Below, piece after piece: positions 55,535 to 64,000 of a DNA stretch of 64,000 nt. Origin of the DNA: Acinetobacter rudis (GTDB lineage: Bacteria > Pseudomonadota > Gammaproteobacteria > Pseudomonadales > Moraxellaceae); assembly GCF_000829675.1 (NCBI RefSeq), contig NZ_BBRX01000030.1:1-64000 (forward strand), read 5' to 3'. The notes beneath the pieces were generated by a model. The model saw only the letters and a program-made list of their open reading frames with translations, did not search any database and had not been told where the DNA came from. The position numbers were made by a program, and so were the translations under genes. How positions within the stretch are numbered: the first letter of the stretch is position 1; every line of letters begins with the position of its first letter.

Positions 55535-56533
55535 TTAATCAGCAGAAATATCTTCAAATAATACTGAAGATAAATATCGTTCTCCGCTATCTGGTAGAAT
55601 TACCACAATATTTTTACCTGCATTTTCAGGACGTGCTGCCAATTGAGCAGCGGCTGCTAGTGCAGCTCCACTTGAAATACCGACTAAAATACCTTCTTGT
55701 TTGGCGGTGTTACGTGCCCAAGTCAAAGCATCTTCACCAGGAATTGCAATTACTTCATCAACCAAATCCAAGTCTAAGTTTTTAGGAATAAAGTTCGCAC
55801 CAATTCCTTGGATTTTATGTGGGCCAGGTGTCAAATCTTCACCACGGCGATGTTGAGTAATAATTGCAGACTCTGCTGGTTCTACAGCGACTGAATAAAG
55901 TTGTTGCTGTTTTTCTTGCTTAAAGTAACGAGAGATACCACTGATCGTACCACCTGTACCTACACCAGCGACCAAAATATCCACCTTACCACCTGTTGCT
56001 TTCCAGATTTCAGGGCCTGTTGTAGCCGCATGAATCGCAGGGTTTGCAGGGTTTTCAAACTGTTGTGGTAAATAGTAGAGTTCTGGTTGCTCATCGACTA
56101 AACGCTGAGCCTCATCAATAGCCCCTTTCATACCTTTAGCTGGATCTGTCAAGACGAGATGAGCACCTAAAGCCTTTAACACTTTACGACGTTCAATACT
56201 CATACTTGAAGGCATAGTCAACGTAATAGGATAGCCTTTTGCAGCTGCTACAAATGCCAAAGCAATACCGGTATTACCACTCGTTGGCTCAACAATATGC
56301 ATACCCGCTTTAAGTAAACCCTTTGCCTCTGCATCTGCAACTAATGCTGCACCAACACGGCATTTTACTGAAAAAGCAGGGTTACGACTTTCCACTTTTG
56401 CCAATACTGTTGCAGCAGATTGAATTACACGGTTTATACGAATCAGTGGTGTATTACCAATAGCTTCAGCATTGTTACTGTATACAGCGATACCATTATT
56501 TTCTGTTTGTGGAAATTGCGGATCAGTTGACAT
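55535..56533 (-). CDS. cysK: Cysteine synthase A CysK (O-acetylserine sulfhydrylase)
   Basis: PLP enzyme forming cysteine from O-acetylserine and sulfide. 332 residues from ATG 56533 (AGGAAAG seven bases upstream); the longer frame to 56587 is not conserved. Motifs are [27 protein letters not shown] (PLP lysine; the KCR form is typical of CysK rather than CysM), [20 protein letters not shown] and [15 protein letters not shown]. The C-terminal part includes [18 protein letters not shown]. The N-terminal extension before AIGNTPL is about 20 residues longer than in E. coli. It stands alone. Confidence 0.95.
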   Translation of the reverse strand: MSTDPQFPQTENNGIAVYSNNAEAIGNTPLIRINRVIQSAATVLAKVESRNPAFSVKCRVGAALVADAEAKGLLKAGMHIVEPTSGNTGIALAFVAAAKGYPITLTMPSSMSIERRKVLKALGAHLVLTDPAKGMKGAIDEAQRLVDEQPELYYLPQQFENPANPAIHAATTGPEIWKATGGKVDILVAGVGTGGTISGISRYFKQEKQQQLYSVAVEPAESAIITQHRRGEDLTPGPHKIQGIGANFIPKNLDLDLVDEVIAIPGEDALTWARNTAKQEGILVGISSGAALAAAAQLAARPENAGKNIVVILPDSGERYLSSVLFEDISAD

Positions 56534-56662
56534 AGTCTTTCCTTGAAACACATATAGAATGCTTTCATCATAGCTTTTTTTCTGCATTAGATCTTAATTT
56601 TAATACATAAACTAATATTTATTATTCATATTCATTCAACATGCAAGCCTGAGTTATATAAT

Positions 56663-57337
56663 TTATTTTTGAGCAAAAATACCTGCATAATTGATGACTT
56701 GACTATACTGCTGTGGTTGATGAAAGCCCGCTTGTTGATAGAGTTCCAACATCTCTTCAATTGATATTAAATGAAAGTCACCCGCTAAGCGCTCAAGCAT
56801 CTTTTCTGCCTGTTGCTCTGCTAAGCCTGTAAGCTGCGCTAGGCTTTTTAATACTTGTCCCTGCTTAGGATATTGAAGTTGCATCAAGTCATAGCTTAGA
56901 CAAATTCCGCCAGATTTTAAACTGCCTGCGATATCTTGAAAAAAGCCTAATTTATGTTGTAAAGGAACAAAATGTGATACCAAAATAGCCAATGCTGCAT
57001 CAAACTGTTCTGGCATTTCTGTTAGCACATGACTATCAGCCAAAATAAAACGAACTTGTTCATCAAGTTTTAATTGTTTTATATACTGCTCTGCTTGTTT
57101 CAACATATTCGGTGCTGGATCTATCGCACAAAATTTCCAACGTGGAAATTGTTGTGCCAGATAAGCCAACTCATACCCTGTACCGCAGCCCACCACTACA
57201 ACTTCAGCGCTTTCTGGTAATAAGTTTGCCAACATAGCATGTACTTGCAAATGGATCAGCTCATAACCAGGAATGAGTTTACGGATATGTTGATCATAAC
57301 TTTCTACGACACGAGGATCATTAAAATCTTTTGCCAT
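56663..57337 (-). CDS. Class I SAM-dependent methyltransferase
   Basis: 224 residues from ATG 57337 (AAGAG eight bases upstream; a GTG at 57346 is less likely). Motif I is VVVVGCGTGYELAYLAQQF (SAM-binding glycine loop, about 50-58), then the acidic residue in FCAIDPAPNMLKQA. The region LAILVSHFVPLQHKLGFFQD resembles UbiE/Methyltransf_25-type proteins. A C-terminal region includes EEMLELYQQAGFHQPQQYSQ. Substrate unknown. It shares its strand with cysK but is 129 bases away. Confidence 0.82.
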   Translation of the reverse strand: MAKDFNDPRVVESYDQHIRKLIPGYELIHLQVHAMLANLLPESAEVVVVGCGTGYELAYLAQQFPRWKFCAIDPAPNMLKQAEQYIKQLKLDEQVRFILADSHVLTEMPEQFDAALAILVSHFVPLQHKLGFFQDIAGSLKSGGICLSYDLMQLQYPKQGQVLKSLAQLTGLAEQQAEKMLERLAGDFHLISIEEMLELYQQAGFHQPQQYSQVINYAGIFAQK

Positions 57338-57480
57338 CTGTATCACTCTTTAAATTAAATCTTTCTCACAAGAAAACTGATAAACATCTGCTATGTACAC
57401 TCAGCAAGAGCGCATCAAGTTCAAATGATTACCAATGAAACATACCTTAGTTTTTAAAGGTCAAATTCACAGAGATTTTT

Positions 57481-57517
57481 GTGATCAAGAGACAACCTCA
57501 CAGTCGTTCTTGATCAC
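57481..57517. repeat. Perfect 10-bp inverted repeat
   Basis: GTGATCAAGA (57481-57490) and TCTTGATCAC (57508-57517) around a 17-base loop. It lies about 90 bases past the acyl-CoA ligase stop on its transcript; no T-run follows, so it could be a hairpin terminator or an operator. Confidence 0.5.
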
Positions 57518-57605
57518 AGTCACAACGTCTTGCCAGCATTAATCATCACTAAAGTGCGACTAGCAATACATAAACGATATTTTGCTCTAGTCTATTTTAA
57601 GCGTG

Positions 57606-59297
57606 TTAGCTAAAGGCATTGACCAAATTCAACTCCTGACACATATGTTCGCGCAATTTAAATTTCTGCGCTTTGCCAGAGGCAGTCAATGGAAATTCTT
57701 GGAAGAATTGCACATAACGTGGCACCTTATTGTGTGAAATATGCTGTGCGCAATACTGACGAATCGAATCTTCAGTCACTTGATGATGATCATGCAAGAT
57801 GATACATGCACAAAGTTCTTCACCATATTTCACATCAGGAATACCAATCACTTGTACATCACTCACGTCTGGATGCGTATAGAGGAAGTCTTCGATTTCT
57901 TTAGGAAATAGATTTTCTCCCCCACGAATCACCACATCTTTGATCCGACCTTTGATCTGAATAAAACCTTGATCATTCATCGCTGCGATATCACCCGTGT
58001 GCATCCAGTTGGCAACATCAATCACTTCTCTGGTTTTTTCTTCATCATCCCAGTATCCAAGCATGACGGAATAACCACGGACACAGAGTTCACCCAATTG
58101 TCCACGTGGGACAACCTTGCCTTCTTCATCGACGACTTTAATTTCAAGATGCGGATGCACACGCCCCACAGTTGCAACTCGACATTCTAAACTGTCTTCA
58201 GTTGAACTCTGTGCACTCACAGGTGCTGTTTCTGTCATACCATAGCAAATGGTTATATCACGCATATGCATACGATCAATCACACGCTGCATAATCTCTT
58301 GTGGACATGGACTACCGGCCATAATCCCTGTACGTAAACTACTCAAATCAAAGTCATCAAATTGCTCATGCTCTAACATGGCAATAAACATGGTCGGTAC
58401 CCCATAGGCTGCTGTACATCTTTCTTGCTGAATCGCTTGTAAAGAAGCTAAAGGATTAAACACAGCTGAAGGATAAACCATGGTTGAACCATGAGTAATA
58501 CACGCTAAATTACCCATCACCATACCAAAACAATGAAATAAAGGTACAGAAATACAGACGCGATCTTTGGGACTAAGATGGATTGCTTCACCAACAAAAT
58601 AACCGTTATTTAAAATATTATTATGTGTAAGCATGGTCCCTTTCGGGTTACCCGTTGTCCCTGAGGTAAATTGGATATTAATGGTTTCGTCAAACTGAAG
58701 GGTTGCCGCAATATCTGCCAGCGCCTTCAGTTGTATGGGACTGGGTTCTGTTAATAAATCACTAAAACGATAGATGCCTGTATGTTGCTCATCATCAATT
58801 TTAATCACAGATTTAAGGTGAGGAAGACGTGCTGCATGCAGCTCTTTATCCGTTGAAAGTGGAATTTCGGGGGCCAGTTGCGTCAAAATTTCTTGATAAT
58901 CTGAAGTCTTAAATGCCGATGCAATAATCAAGCCCTTACAGGCGACTTTATTAAGCACATACTCAAGTTCATAACTTTTATAAGCGGGATTCAGGTTGAC
59001 TAAAATAATCCCTGCTTTAAATGCTGCAAATTGAGTAATTGTCCATTCTGCACAGTTTGGAGACCAGATACCAAGTCGATCGCCCTTTTTAAGTCCCATT
59101 TTCAACAAACTACAGGCAAAGGCATTGACTTGCTGTTGCAACTCACGGTAGCTGAGGTGAATGTTTTGATGCAAACTGATCAACGCATCTTGCTCAGCAT
59201 ATTGTTGACAAGCCTGATCGAACTTGTCACCAATCGTCATCCCCAATAATGGCTGATGACTGGTTCCATAAGCATAACTTAAGCTAGGTTGTGTCAT
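57606..59297 (-). CDS. AMP-dependent acyl-CoA synthetase
   Basis: Activates a carboxylic acid to its CoA thioester. 563 residues. Adenylate-forming motifs are FTSGTTGNPKGTMLTHNNIL (P-loop, about 205), ITICYGMTETAPVS (about 345), YWDDEEKTREVIDVANWMHT with GDIAAMNDQGF (hinge/ATP), and the catalytic lysine in PLTASGKAQKFKLREHM. Length and AMP motif match medium/long fatty acyl-CoA ligases. It is 116 bases downstream of the TetR gene on the same strand and probably in one unit with it. Substrate could be a short or branched acid feeding the leucine operon, which is inference. Confidence 0.88.
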   Translation of the reverse strand: MTQPSLSYAYGTSHQPLLGMTIGDKFDQACQQYAEQDALISLHQNIHLSYRELQQQVNAFACSLLKMGLKKGDRLGIWSPNCAEWTITQFAAFKAGIILVNLNPAYKSYELEYVLNKVACKGLIIASAFKTSDYQEILTQLAPEIPLSTDKELHAARLPHLKSVIKIDDEQHTGIYRFSDLLTEPSPIQLKALADIAATLQFDETINIQFTSGTTGNPKGTMLTHNNILNNGYFVGEAIHLSPKDRVCISVPLFHCFGMVMGNLACITHGSTMVYPSAVFNPLASLQAIQQERCTAAYGVPTMFIAMLEHEQFDDFDLSSLRTGIMAGSPCPQEIMQRVIDRMHMRDITICYGMTETAPVSAQSSTEDSLECRVATVGRVHPHLEIKVVDEEGKVVPRGQLGELCVRGYSVMLGYWDDEEKTREVIDVANWMHTGDIAAMNDQGFIQIKGRIKDVVIRGGENLFPKEIEDFLYTHPDVSDVQVIGIPDVKYGEELCACIILHDHHQVTEDSIRQYCAQHISHNKVPRYVQFFQEFPLTASGKAQKFKLREHMCQELNLVNAFS

Positions 59298-59413
59298 TGA
59301 ATCATACTCCTTGATTCTTTTTTATTTCTACATCGACATCTTTCATTGTTGTGTTGTGAGGCTACGACTACGTCCTTGTATTGCCAACCTGCATGCCTAA
59401 ACTCTAAACGCGA

Positions 59414-60040
59414 TCAGGTATTGCTTTGTCGTTGTACAGCATTGACACAAAAATCGGCAATCTGTGTGACAAAATAGTCTTTGTAGCTTTGATCAAACTT
59501 AACACCTCGAGATGGATTTAAGGGCTCAATGACCGCAAAAGTCATTGCACCAACCACACACAGTGACGCTGTGTTTAAGTCTTCAAACTCAAACTCACGG
59601 CTGATTTTCCCTTCAGCCAATATCTCGTTGATACTTTGTTTGATCAGTTGCTTACTGCGAAATCGTTCATGTTCAAGTACCGCATCAACCGGCTCAAACA
59701 TCAATGAATATGACAGTTGTGGGCTATTCAATGCACGCTTCAGAAATGTCTTAACGGCCTTATGTAGTTTTTGTTTTGCGCTTAGTTCACTGGCTGCAAT
59801 CTGATTCAAAATCTGAATTTCATGCAAGATCGCTGCAGACAAAACTTCAATCAACACTTGGCTTTTGTTGTCAAAATAACGATAAACCAAGCCACTGGAC
59901 ACGCCAGCACGCTCAGCAATCGCCTGAATCTGTGCATCTTTTATTCCGCCAGATGCAATGAGCTCACGCGCAGACTGCAAAATAGTTTGCCTGTTCTGTT
60001 GCATACGCTCTTGCATCATAGACGATCGTTTATAGCTCAT
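59414..60040 (-). CDS. TetR family regulator, probable repressor of the leucine/isovalerate operon
   Basis: 208 residues from ATG 60040 (GAG ten bases upstream; a TTG at 60058 is less likely). The N-terminal HTH (about 10-55) reads RQTILQSARELIASGGIKDA, then AERAGVSSGLVYRYFDNKSQ. The C-terminal helical domain holds the ligand site. A perfect 16-base palindrome at 60083-60098, 43 bases from its start and before ivd, is the likely operator. In Pseudomonas the liu operon is under the MerR-type LiuR, so a TetR here would be a different solution. Confidence 0.88.
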   Translation of the reverse strand: MSYKRSSMMQERMQQNRQTILQSARELIASGGIKDAQIQAIAERAGVSSGLVYRYFDNKSQVLIEVLSAAILHEIQILNQIAASELSAKQKLHKAVKTFLKRALNSPQLSYSLMFEPVDAVLEHERFRSKQLIKQSINEILAEGKISREFEFEDLNTASLCVVGAMTFAVIEPLNPSRGVKFDQSYKDYFVTQIADFCVNAVQRQSNT

Positions 60041-60082
60041 GTTTTCATTCTCAACCAATTAAAATGAATTGTAAATCATTTT

Positions 60083-60098
60083 GTGAATATATATTCAC
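60083..60098. promoter_or_regulatory. Perfect 16-bp palindrome, likely TetR operator
   Basis: GTGAATATATATTCAC lies between the divergent TetR and ivd starts (43 and 94 bases away). Length, symmetry and position match TetR-family operators. Confidence 0.6.
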
Positions 60099-60191
60099 TT
60101 TTTCAAAAAAGCACTGTATCTTAATTCCTAAGCACAGAAAAAATGCTTTTTCTAAGGAACGACAAATATAACGTTAAGGATCAATGGCACT

Positions 60192-61364
60192 ATGAATCTA
60201 CAAAGCATTAACTTCGGTTTAGACGAAACCCTACTGGCCCTTCGTGACTCAGTTGCTGCATTCTGCGCAAAGGAAATTGCCCCGATTGCTCAACAGGTCG
60301 ACCAACAGAACCTATTCCCCGCTGAACTTTGGAAAAAGATGGGAGATATGGGCTTTCATGGTATGACGGTCAGCGAAGAATACGGTGGAGTTAACCTCGG
60401 TTATTTAGCCCACATCATTGTCATGCAAGAAATATCACGCGCCTCTGCAGCGATTGGCCTGTCCTATGGCGCACATTCTAACCTATGTATCAACCAAATT
60501 AACCGCAATGGTAATGAAGAGCAGAAACAACGTTTTCTACCTAAACTAATTTCAGGTGACTTTGTCGGTGCTTTAGCCATGTCAGAACCGAATGCAGGCT
60601 CTGATGTCGTCAGCATGAAACTGCACGCACAAGATGCTGGTGATCATTATGTGCTTAATGGTTCAAAAATGTGGATCACGAACGGTGGTGATGCAGATGT
60701 ACTAGTGGTCTATGCCAAAACTGATCTACAAGCTGGCCCTAAGGGCATGACTGCGTTTTTAGTTGAAAAAGGCATGGCTGGATTTAGTCACGGCTCACAC
60801 TTAGACAAATTGGGAATGCGCGGTTCAAATACCTACCCACTCTTTTTTGACAACGTCAAAGTACCCAAAGAAAATATTTTAGGTGGCATAGGTAACGGCG
60901 TAAAAGTACTCATGAGTGGTCTAGACTACGAACGTGCAGTACTTAGTGCTGGGCCACTTGGCATTATGGATGCATGTTTAGATGAAGTAATTCCATATTT
61001 GCATGATCGTACCCAGTTTGGCCAAGCGCTTGGTGAGTTCCAGCTGATGCAAGGTAAATTGGCCGATATGTATTCAACTTGGCTTGCATGTAAAGCGCTG
61101 GTTTATGCAGTTGGTGCTGCCTGTGACAAAGCTGACCATGACCGTAGTTTACGTAAAGATGCAGCAAGTGCCATTTTATATGCTGCTGAAAAAGCAACAT
61201 GGATGGCTGGCGAAGCAATTCAAAGTCTAGGCGGTAATGGTTATATCAACGAATACAACACTGGACGTCTATGGCGTGATGCCAAACTCTATGAAATTGG
61301 TGCGGGAACTTCAGAAATTCGCCGTATGTTGATTGGTCGCGAACTCTTTAACGAAACCAAATAA
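60192..61364 (+). CDS. ivd: Isovaleryl-CoA dehydrogenase Ivd
   Basis: FAD enzyme oxidising isovaleryl-CoA to 3-methylcrotonyl-CoA in leucine breakdown. 390 residues. Acyl-CoA dehydrogenase motifs: [39 protein letters not shown] (FAD signature), [19 protein letters not shown], and [20 protein letters not shown]. The catalytic base region is [15 protein letters not shown]; position 1 of this sequence would be expected to hold Glu in IVD-type enzymes (here YERAVL). The C-terminus [20 protein letters not shown] is a family hallmark. The ribosome site AAGGA is about 12 bases upstream. Confidence 0.9.
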   Translation: MNLQSINFGLDETLLALRDSVAAFCAKEIAPIAQQVDQQNLFPAELWKKMGDMGFHGMTVSEEYGGVNLGYLAHIIVMQEISRASAAIGLSYGAHSNLCINQINRNGNEEQKQRFLPKLISGDFVGALAMSEPNAGSDVVSMKLHAQDAGDHYVLNGSKMWITNGGDADVLVVYAKTDLQAGPKGMTAFLVEKGMAGFSHGSHLDKLGMRGSNTYPLFFDNVKVPKENILGGIGNGVKVLMSGLDYERAVLSAGPLGIMDACLDEVIPYLHDRTQFGQALGEFQLMQGKLADMYSTWLACKALVYAVGAACDKADHDRSLRKDAASAILYAAEKATWMAGEAIQSLGGNGYINEYNTGRLWRDAKLYEIGAGTSEIRRMLIGRELFNETK

Positions 61365-61407
61365 GTTAGCAGCGAGCACGTTTCCAGATCTAGATAAGGA
61401 CATACCC

Positions 61408-63009
61408 ATGAATCAACTGCACAGCAAAATAAATATTCGTAGTGACGAATACAAAAATAACCACGCTGCAATGCAGCACGTTGTCGATGACCTCAAACAA
61501 GTCGCGAGTAAAGTCGCACTTGGAGGTGATGAAAAAGCACGCAACAAACATCATGCTCGTGGCAAACTTTTGGCACGTGAACGAATCAATCAATTGATTG
61601 ATCCTGGCAGTGCTTTTTTAGAAATTGGCCAGTTAGCAGCATATTCTGTTTATGCCGATGACATTCCTGCTGCTGGTGTTGTGGCAGGTATTGGTCAAGT
61701 GAATGGTGTTAGCTGCATGATCGTTGCCAATGATGCAACAGTTAAAGGCGGAACCTACTATCCACTTACTGTTAAAAAGCATTTACGTGCGCAAGAAATC
61801 GCTGAGCAAAACCGATTAACATGTATTTATCTGGTTGATTCCGGTGGCGCATTTTTACCTATGCAGGATGAAGTTTTCCCTGACCGCGACCATTTTGGCC
61901 GTATCTTTTACAACCAAGCACGTATGTCAAGCCAAGGCATTGCGCAAATTGCTGTGGTAATGGGAAGTTGTACTGCAGGTGGTGCTTATGTACCCGCGAT
62001 GTCTGATGAAACAATTATTGTCCGTCAGCAAGGTACGATCTTTTTAGGTGGCCCACCTTTAGTTAAAGCTGCGACTGGTGAAATTGTAAGTAGCGAGGAC
62101 TTAGGTGGTGGTGATGTCCATACTCGCCTATCAGGTGTAGCCGATCATTTGGCCGAAAATGATGAACATGCGCTAAGCATTGCTCGTCAAATTGTCGCTA
62201 ACTTAAACTTAGAACCAAATACTTCAGCAACTGACTTTGCTGCTCCACTTTATGCAGCAGAAGAGCTTTATGGGGTAATCCCAAGTGATGCACGTAAGCC
62301 TTTTGATATACGTGAAGTCATTGCACGTATTGTTGATGGTTCACAACTCGACGAATTTAAAGCACGTTTCGGTTCAACCTTAGTGACTGGTTTTGCCAAG
62401 ATCTGTGGTATGCCAGTAGGTATTATTGCCAATAACGGTATTTTATTTTCTGAGTCGGCACAAAAAGGTGCACACTTCATTGAACTGTGCTGCCAACGTA
62501 AAATTCCTCTACTCTTTATTCAAAATATTACTGGCTTCATGGTTGGTCGCCAATATGAAAATGAAGGGATTGCCAAACATGGGGCAAAATTGGTCATGGC
62601 TGTAGCCAATGCCAATGTACCTAAATTGACATTAATCGTGGGTGGTTCATTTGGTGCAGGTAACTACGGTATGTGTGGTCGTGCGTACTCACCACGTTTC
62701 CTTTGGACTTGGCCAAACTCACGTATCTCAGTGATGGGTGGTGAACAAGCAGCAAGTGTATTGTCAACTTTAAAACGTGACCAGATTGAAATGAAAGGTG
62801 AACAATGGTCTGCAGAACAAGAAGACCAATTTAAACAACCTATTCGTGATCAGTATGAGCGCCAAGGCCACCCTTATTATTCCTCAGCACGTCTTTGGGA
62901 TGATGGTGTTATTGATCCAGCACAATCACGTCAAGTCCTCGCTCTTAGTTTAGCTGCAGCCTTAAATGCGCCTATTGCCGAAACTAAGTTTGGCGTATTT
63001 CGCATGTAG
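61408..63009 (+). CDS. mccB: 3-methylcrotonyl-CoA carboxylase beta (carboxyltransferase) subunit
   Basis: 533 residues from ATG 61408, with AAGGA eight bases upstream; the open frame from 61333 overlaps ivd and is not family sequence. Carboxyltransferase motifs: [76 protein letters not shown] and [20 protein letters not shown]. The C-terminal [20 protein letters not shown] and [20 protein letters not shown] agree. The last two mark MccB/LiuB rather than AccD or PccB. It pairs with the MccA subunit that starts at 63827. Confidence 0.95.
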   Translation: MNQLHSKINIRSDEYKNNHAAMQHVVDDLKQVASKVALGGDEKARNKHHARGKLLARERINQLIDPGSAFLEIGQLAAYSVYADDIPAAGVVAGIGQVNGVSCMIVANDATVKGGTYYPLTVKKHLRAQEIAEQNRLTCIYLVDSGGAFLPMQDEVFPDRDHFGRIFYNQARMSSQGIAQIAVVMGSCTAGGAYVPAMSDETIIVRQQGTIFLGGPPLVKAATGEIVSSEDLGGGDVHTRLSGVADHLAENDEHALSIARQIVANLNLEPNTSATDFAAPLYAAEELYGVIPSDARKPFDIREVIARIVDGSQLDEFKARFGSTLVTGFAKICGMPVGIIANNGILFSESAQKGAHFIELCCQRKIPLLFIQNITGFMVGRQYENEGIAKHGAKLVMAVANANVPKLTLIVGGSFGAGNYGMCGRAYSPRFLWTWPNSRISVMGGEQAASVLSTLKRDQIEMKGEQWSAEQEDQFKQPIRDQYERQGHPYYSSARLWDDGVIDPAQSRQVLALSLAAALNAPIAETKFGVFRM

Positions 63010-63018
63010 AGGTGAGTC

Positions 63019-63825
63019 ATGGATTATCAATTTTTACAGCTGGATATCCAGCAACAACGTGCAACAGTTTGGCTCAATCGCGGTGAATTACACAATGCTT
63101 TTAACAGCCAACTCATTGCCGAGTTACATCATTGCTTTGATGCGCTGAACAACCGTGAAGACATCCGTGTCGTCATTTTAGCAGGCCGTGGAAAAAGCTT
63201 CTCCGCAGGCGCTGACCTGAACTGGATGAAACAAGCGGGACAAGCCTCACCTGAAGAAAATCAAGCCGATGCACTTAAGTTGGCAAAAATGCTGCAACGC
63301 ATCGCCACGCTGAAACAACCCACGATTGCTCGGGTACATGGTGTGGCCTTGGGAGGTGGTATGGGACTTGCTGCTGCATGTGATATTTGTATAGCCAGTG
63401 ACAATGCTCAATTTGCAACCTCAGAAGTTCGCTTAGGTCTAGCGCCTTCAACCATTAGCCCTTATGTCATTCGTGCTATTGGTGCCCGTCAGGCTTATCG
63501 TTACTTTTTAACAGCAGAACGTATTTCAGCAGAACAAGCCGAAAAACTGGGACTTGTCCATGAAGTCACAACACTTGAACAACTCGATTGTAAAATTGAT
63601 GAACTGATCCAAGCCATTTTATTGGGTGGTCCATTTGCTCAACATGCCTCTAAACAACTCATTGATCTCGTTGCAGGTCAGAGTATTGACGAGCAATTAC
63701 TACAGCGTACTGCACAGCACATCGCTATGTTGCGCCAAGGTACAGAAGCAAAACAAGGACTCAATGCTTTTTTAAATAAACAACGCCCTGAATGGACTCA
63801 GGCAACACAACAACAAGGATCATGA
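63019..63825 (+). CDS. liuC: Methylglutaconyl-CoA hydratase-like enoyl-CoA hydratase (LiuC)
   Basis: Hydrates 3-methylglutaconyl-CoA to HMG-CoA in leucine breakdown. 268 residues. Crotonase motifs: [20 protein letters not shown] (oxyanion loop), [20 protein letters not shown] and [20 protein letters not shown] (catalytic Glu region). The DLNWM segment after AGADLNWM is typical of LiuC. The position between mccB (nine bases upstream) and mccA (one base apart) supports the assignment. A generic enoyl-CoA hydratase cannot be excluded by sequence alone. Confidence 0.88.
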   Translation: MDYQFLQLDIQQQRATVWLNRGELHNAFNSQLIAELHHCFDALNNREDIRVVILAGRGKSFSAGADLNWMKQAGQASPEENQADALKLAKMLQRIATLKQPTIARVHGVALGGGMGLAAACDICIASDNAQFATSEVRLGLAPSTISPYVIRAIGARQAYRYFLTAERISAEQAEKLGLVHEVTTLEQLDCKIDELIQAILLGGPFAQHASKQLIDLVAGQSIDEQLLQRTAQHIAMLRQGTEAKQGLNAFLNKQRPEWTQATQQQGS

Positions 63826-63826
63826 C

Positions 63827-64000
63827 ATGTTTGAAAAAATACTGATTGCCAACCGTGGTGAAATTGCTTGTCGCGTGATTCGTAGTGCTAAAAAATTAGG
63901 CATTGCAACCGTCGCTGTCTACTCTGATGCAGATGCAAATGCACAACATGTTTTACAAGCAGATGAAGCTGTTTATATTGGTGAATCACCTGCAGCGCAA
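63827..64000 (+). CDS. mccA: 3-methylcrotonyl-CoA carboxylase alpha (biotin) subunit, N-terminus
   Basis: The frame starts at ATG 63827, one base past the hydratase stop, and runs to the window end (58 residues seen). It reads [20 protein letters not shown], then [20 protein letters not shown], the biotin-carboxylase N-lobe. Its paralogue accC (24436) has [11 protein letters not shown]-like sequence but differs at ACRVIRS, a signature of MccA/PccA-type subunits. The 3' part, including the biotinyl domain, lies outside the window. Confidence 0.9.
   Translation, partial: MFEKILIANRGEIACRVIRSAKKLGIATVAVYSDADANAQHVLQADEAVYIGESPAAQ

Noticed and set aside
1-64000. CRISPR arrays, tRNA/rRNA genes, complete insertion sequences
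   Set aside because: No regularly spaced repeats, no cloverleaf or rRNA-like sequence and no transposase-like frame were seen.

Overview
The window is a stretch of chromosome from a low-GC gammaproteobacterium, almost certainly Acinetobacter. The evidence is the AT-rich intergenic DNA, the fused HAD-phosphatase/mannitol-1-phosphate dehydrogenase (MtlD) known from Acinetobacter, the aroQ-accB-accC order, the membrane-anchored malate:quinone oxidoreductase and the family make-up overall. I see no rRNA, tRNA, CRISPR array, intact prophage or intact insertion sequence. Nearly all of the DNA is ordinary housekeeping and catabolic chromosome. The accessory-looking parts are a decayed Mu-like phage fragment (about 54.4-55.3 kb) and a structured non-coding patch near 33 kb.

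Layout. 0-3.5 kb: the start of prpB (propionate), a TetR regulator, argF, a DinB-fold protein and a YnfA-type membrane protein. 3.6-9.8 kb, minus strand: clpA and clpS (protein quality control), a DUF6776-like coiled-coil protein, argC, a YgjP-type metallopeptidase and rpiA; ilvA is divergent from rpiA. 11.4-13.3 kb: an AraC regulator and a flavoprotein monooxygenase. 13.8-19.8 kb: proline use, with putP and putA on the plus strand and an Lrp/AsnC regulator between them on the minus strand. 20-22 kb: ktrA-ktrB potassium uptake. 23.5-25.8 kb: aroQ-accB-accC. 26-33 kb: a lipoprotein alpha/beta hydrolase, a DUF475 membrane protein, mqo, and a DUF3311/sodium-solute symporter pair. 33-37 kb: a HAD hydrolase, a Nudix hydrolase and the bifunctional mtlD. 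37-43 kb: a TonB-dependent siderophore receptor with an STN domain, a DUF4440 protein, a pirin and uncharacterised membrane proteins. 43-50 kb: acnB, small unknowns and a lipoprotein, and a LysR/EamA divergent pair. 50-54.4 kb: an ABC exporter, a MaoC hydratase, an AraC regulator and a lone gcvH. 54.4-55.3 kb: phage debris. 55.5-57.3 kb: cysK and a methyltransferase. 57.6-64 kb: an acyl-CoA ligase and TetR regulator divergent from an ivd-mccB-hydratase-mccA operon for leucine/isovalerate breakdown, which runs off the end.

How the genes work together. Several units are self-contained: import, oxidation and control of proline (putP, Lrp, putA); KtrA gating KtrB; the biotin carboxylase half of acetyl-CoA carboxylase (accBC); ClpS delivering substrates to ClpA; and conversion of isovaleryl-CoA to methylcrotonyl-CoA, methylglutaconyl-CoA and HMG-CoA by Ivd, MccAB and the hydratase, probably under the divergent TetR regulator, whose likely operator is a perfect 16-bp palindrome at 60083-60098.

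I did not find a clear new multi-gene system. The best leads are the Mu-portal relic with its repeat-rich flank, a C4-like small RNA candidate at about 33.03-33.10 kb, a translationally coupled pair of unknown genes at 41.7-43.0 kb, and an STN-type siderophore receptor with no adjacent sigma/anti-sigma pair. Functions rest on motif reading and family knowledge; no database search was run.
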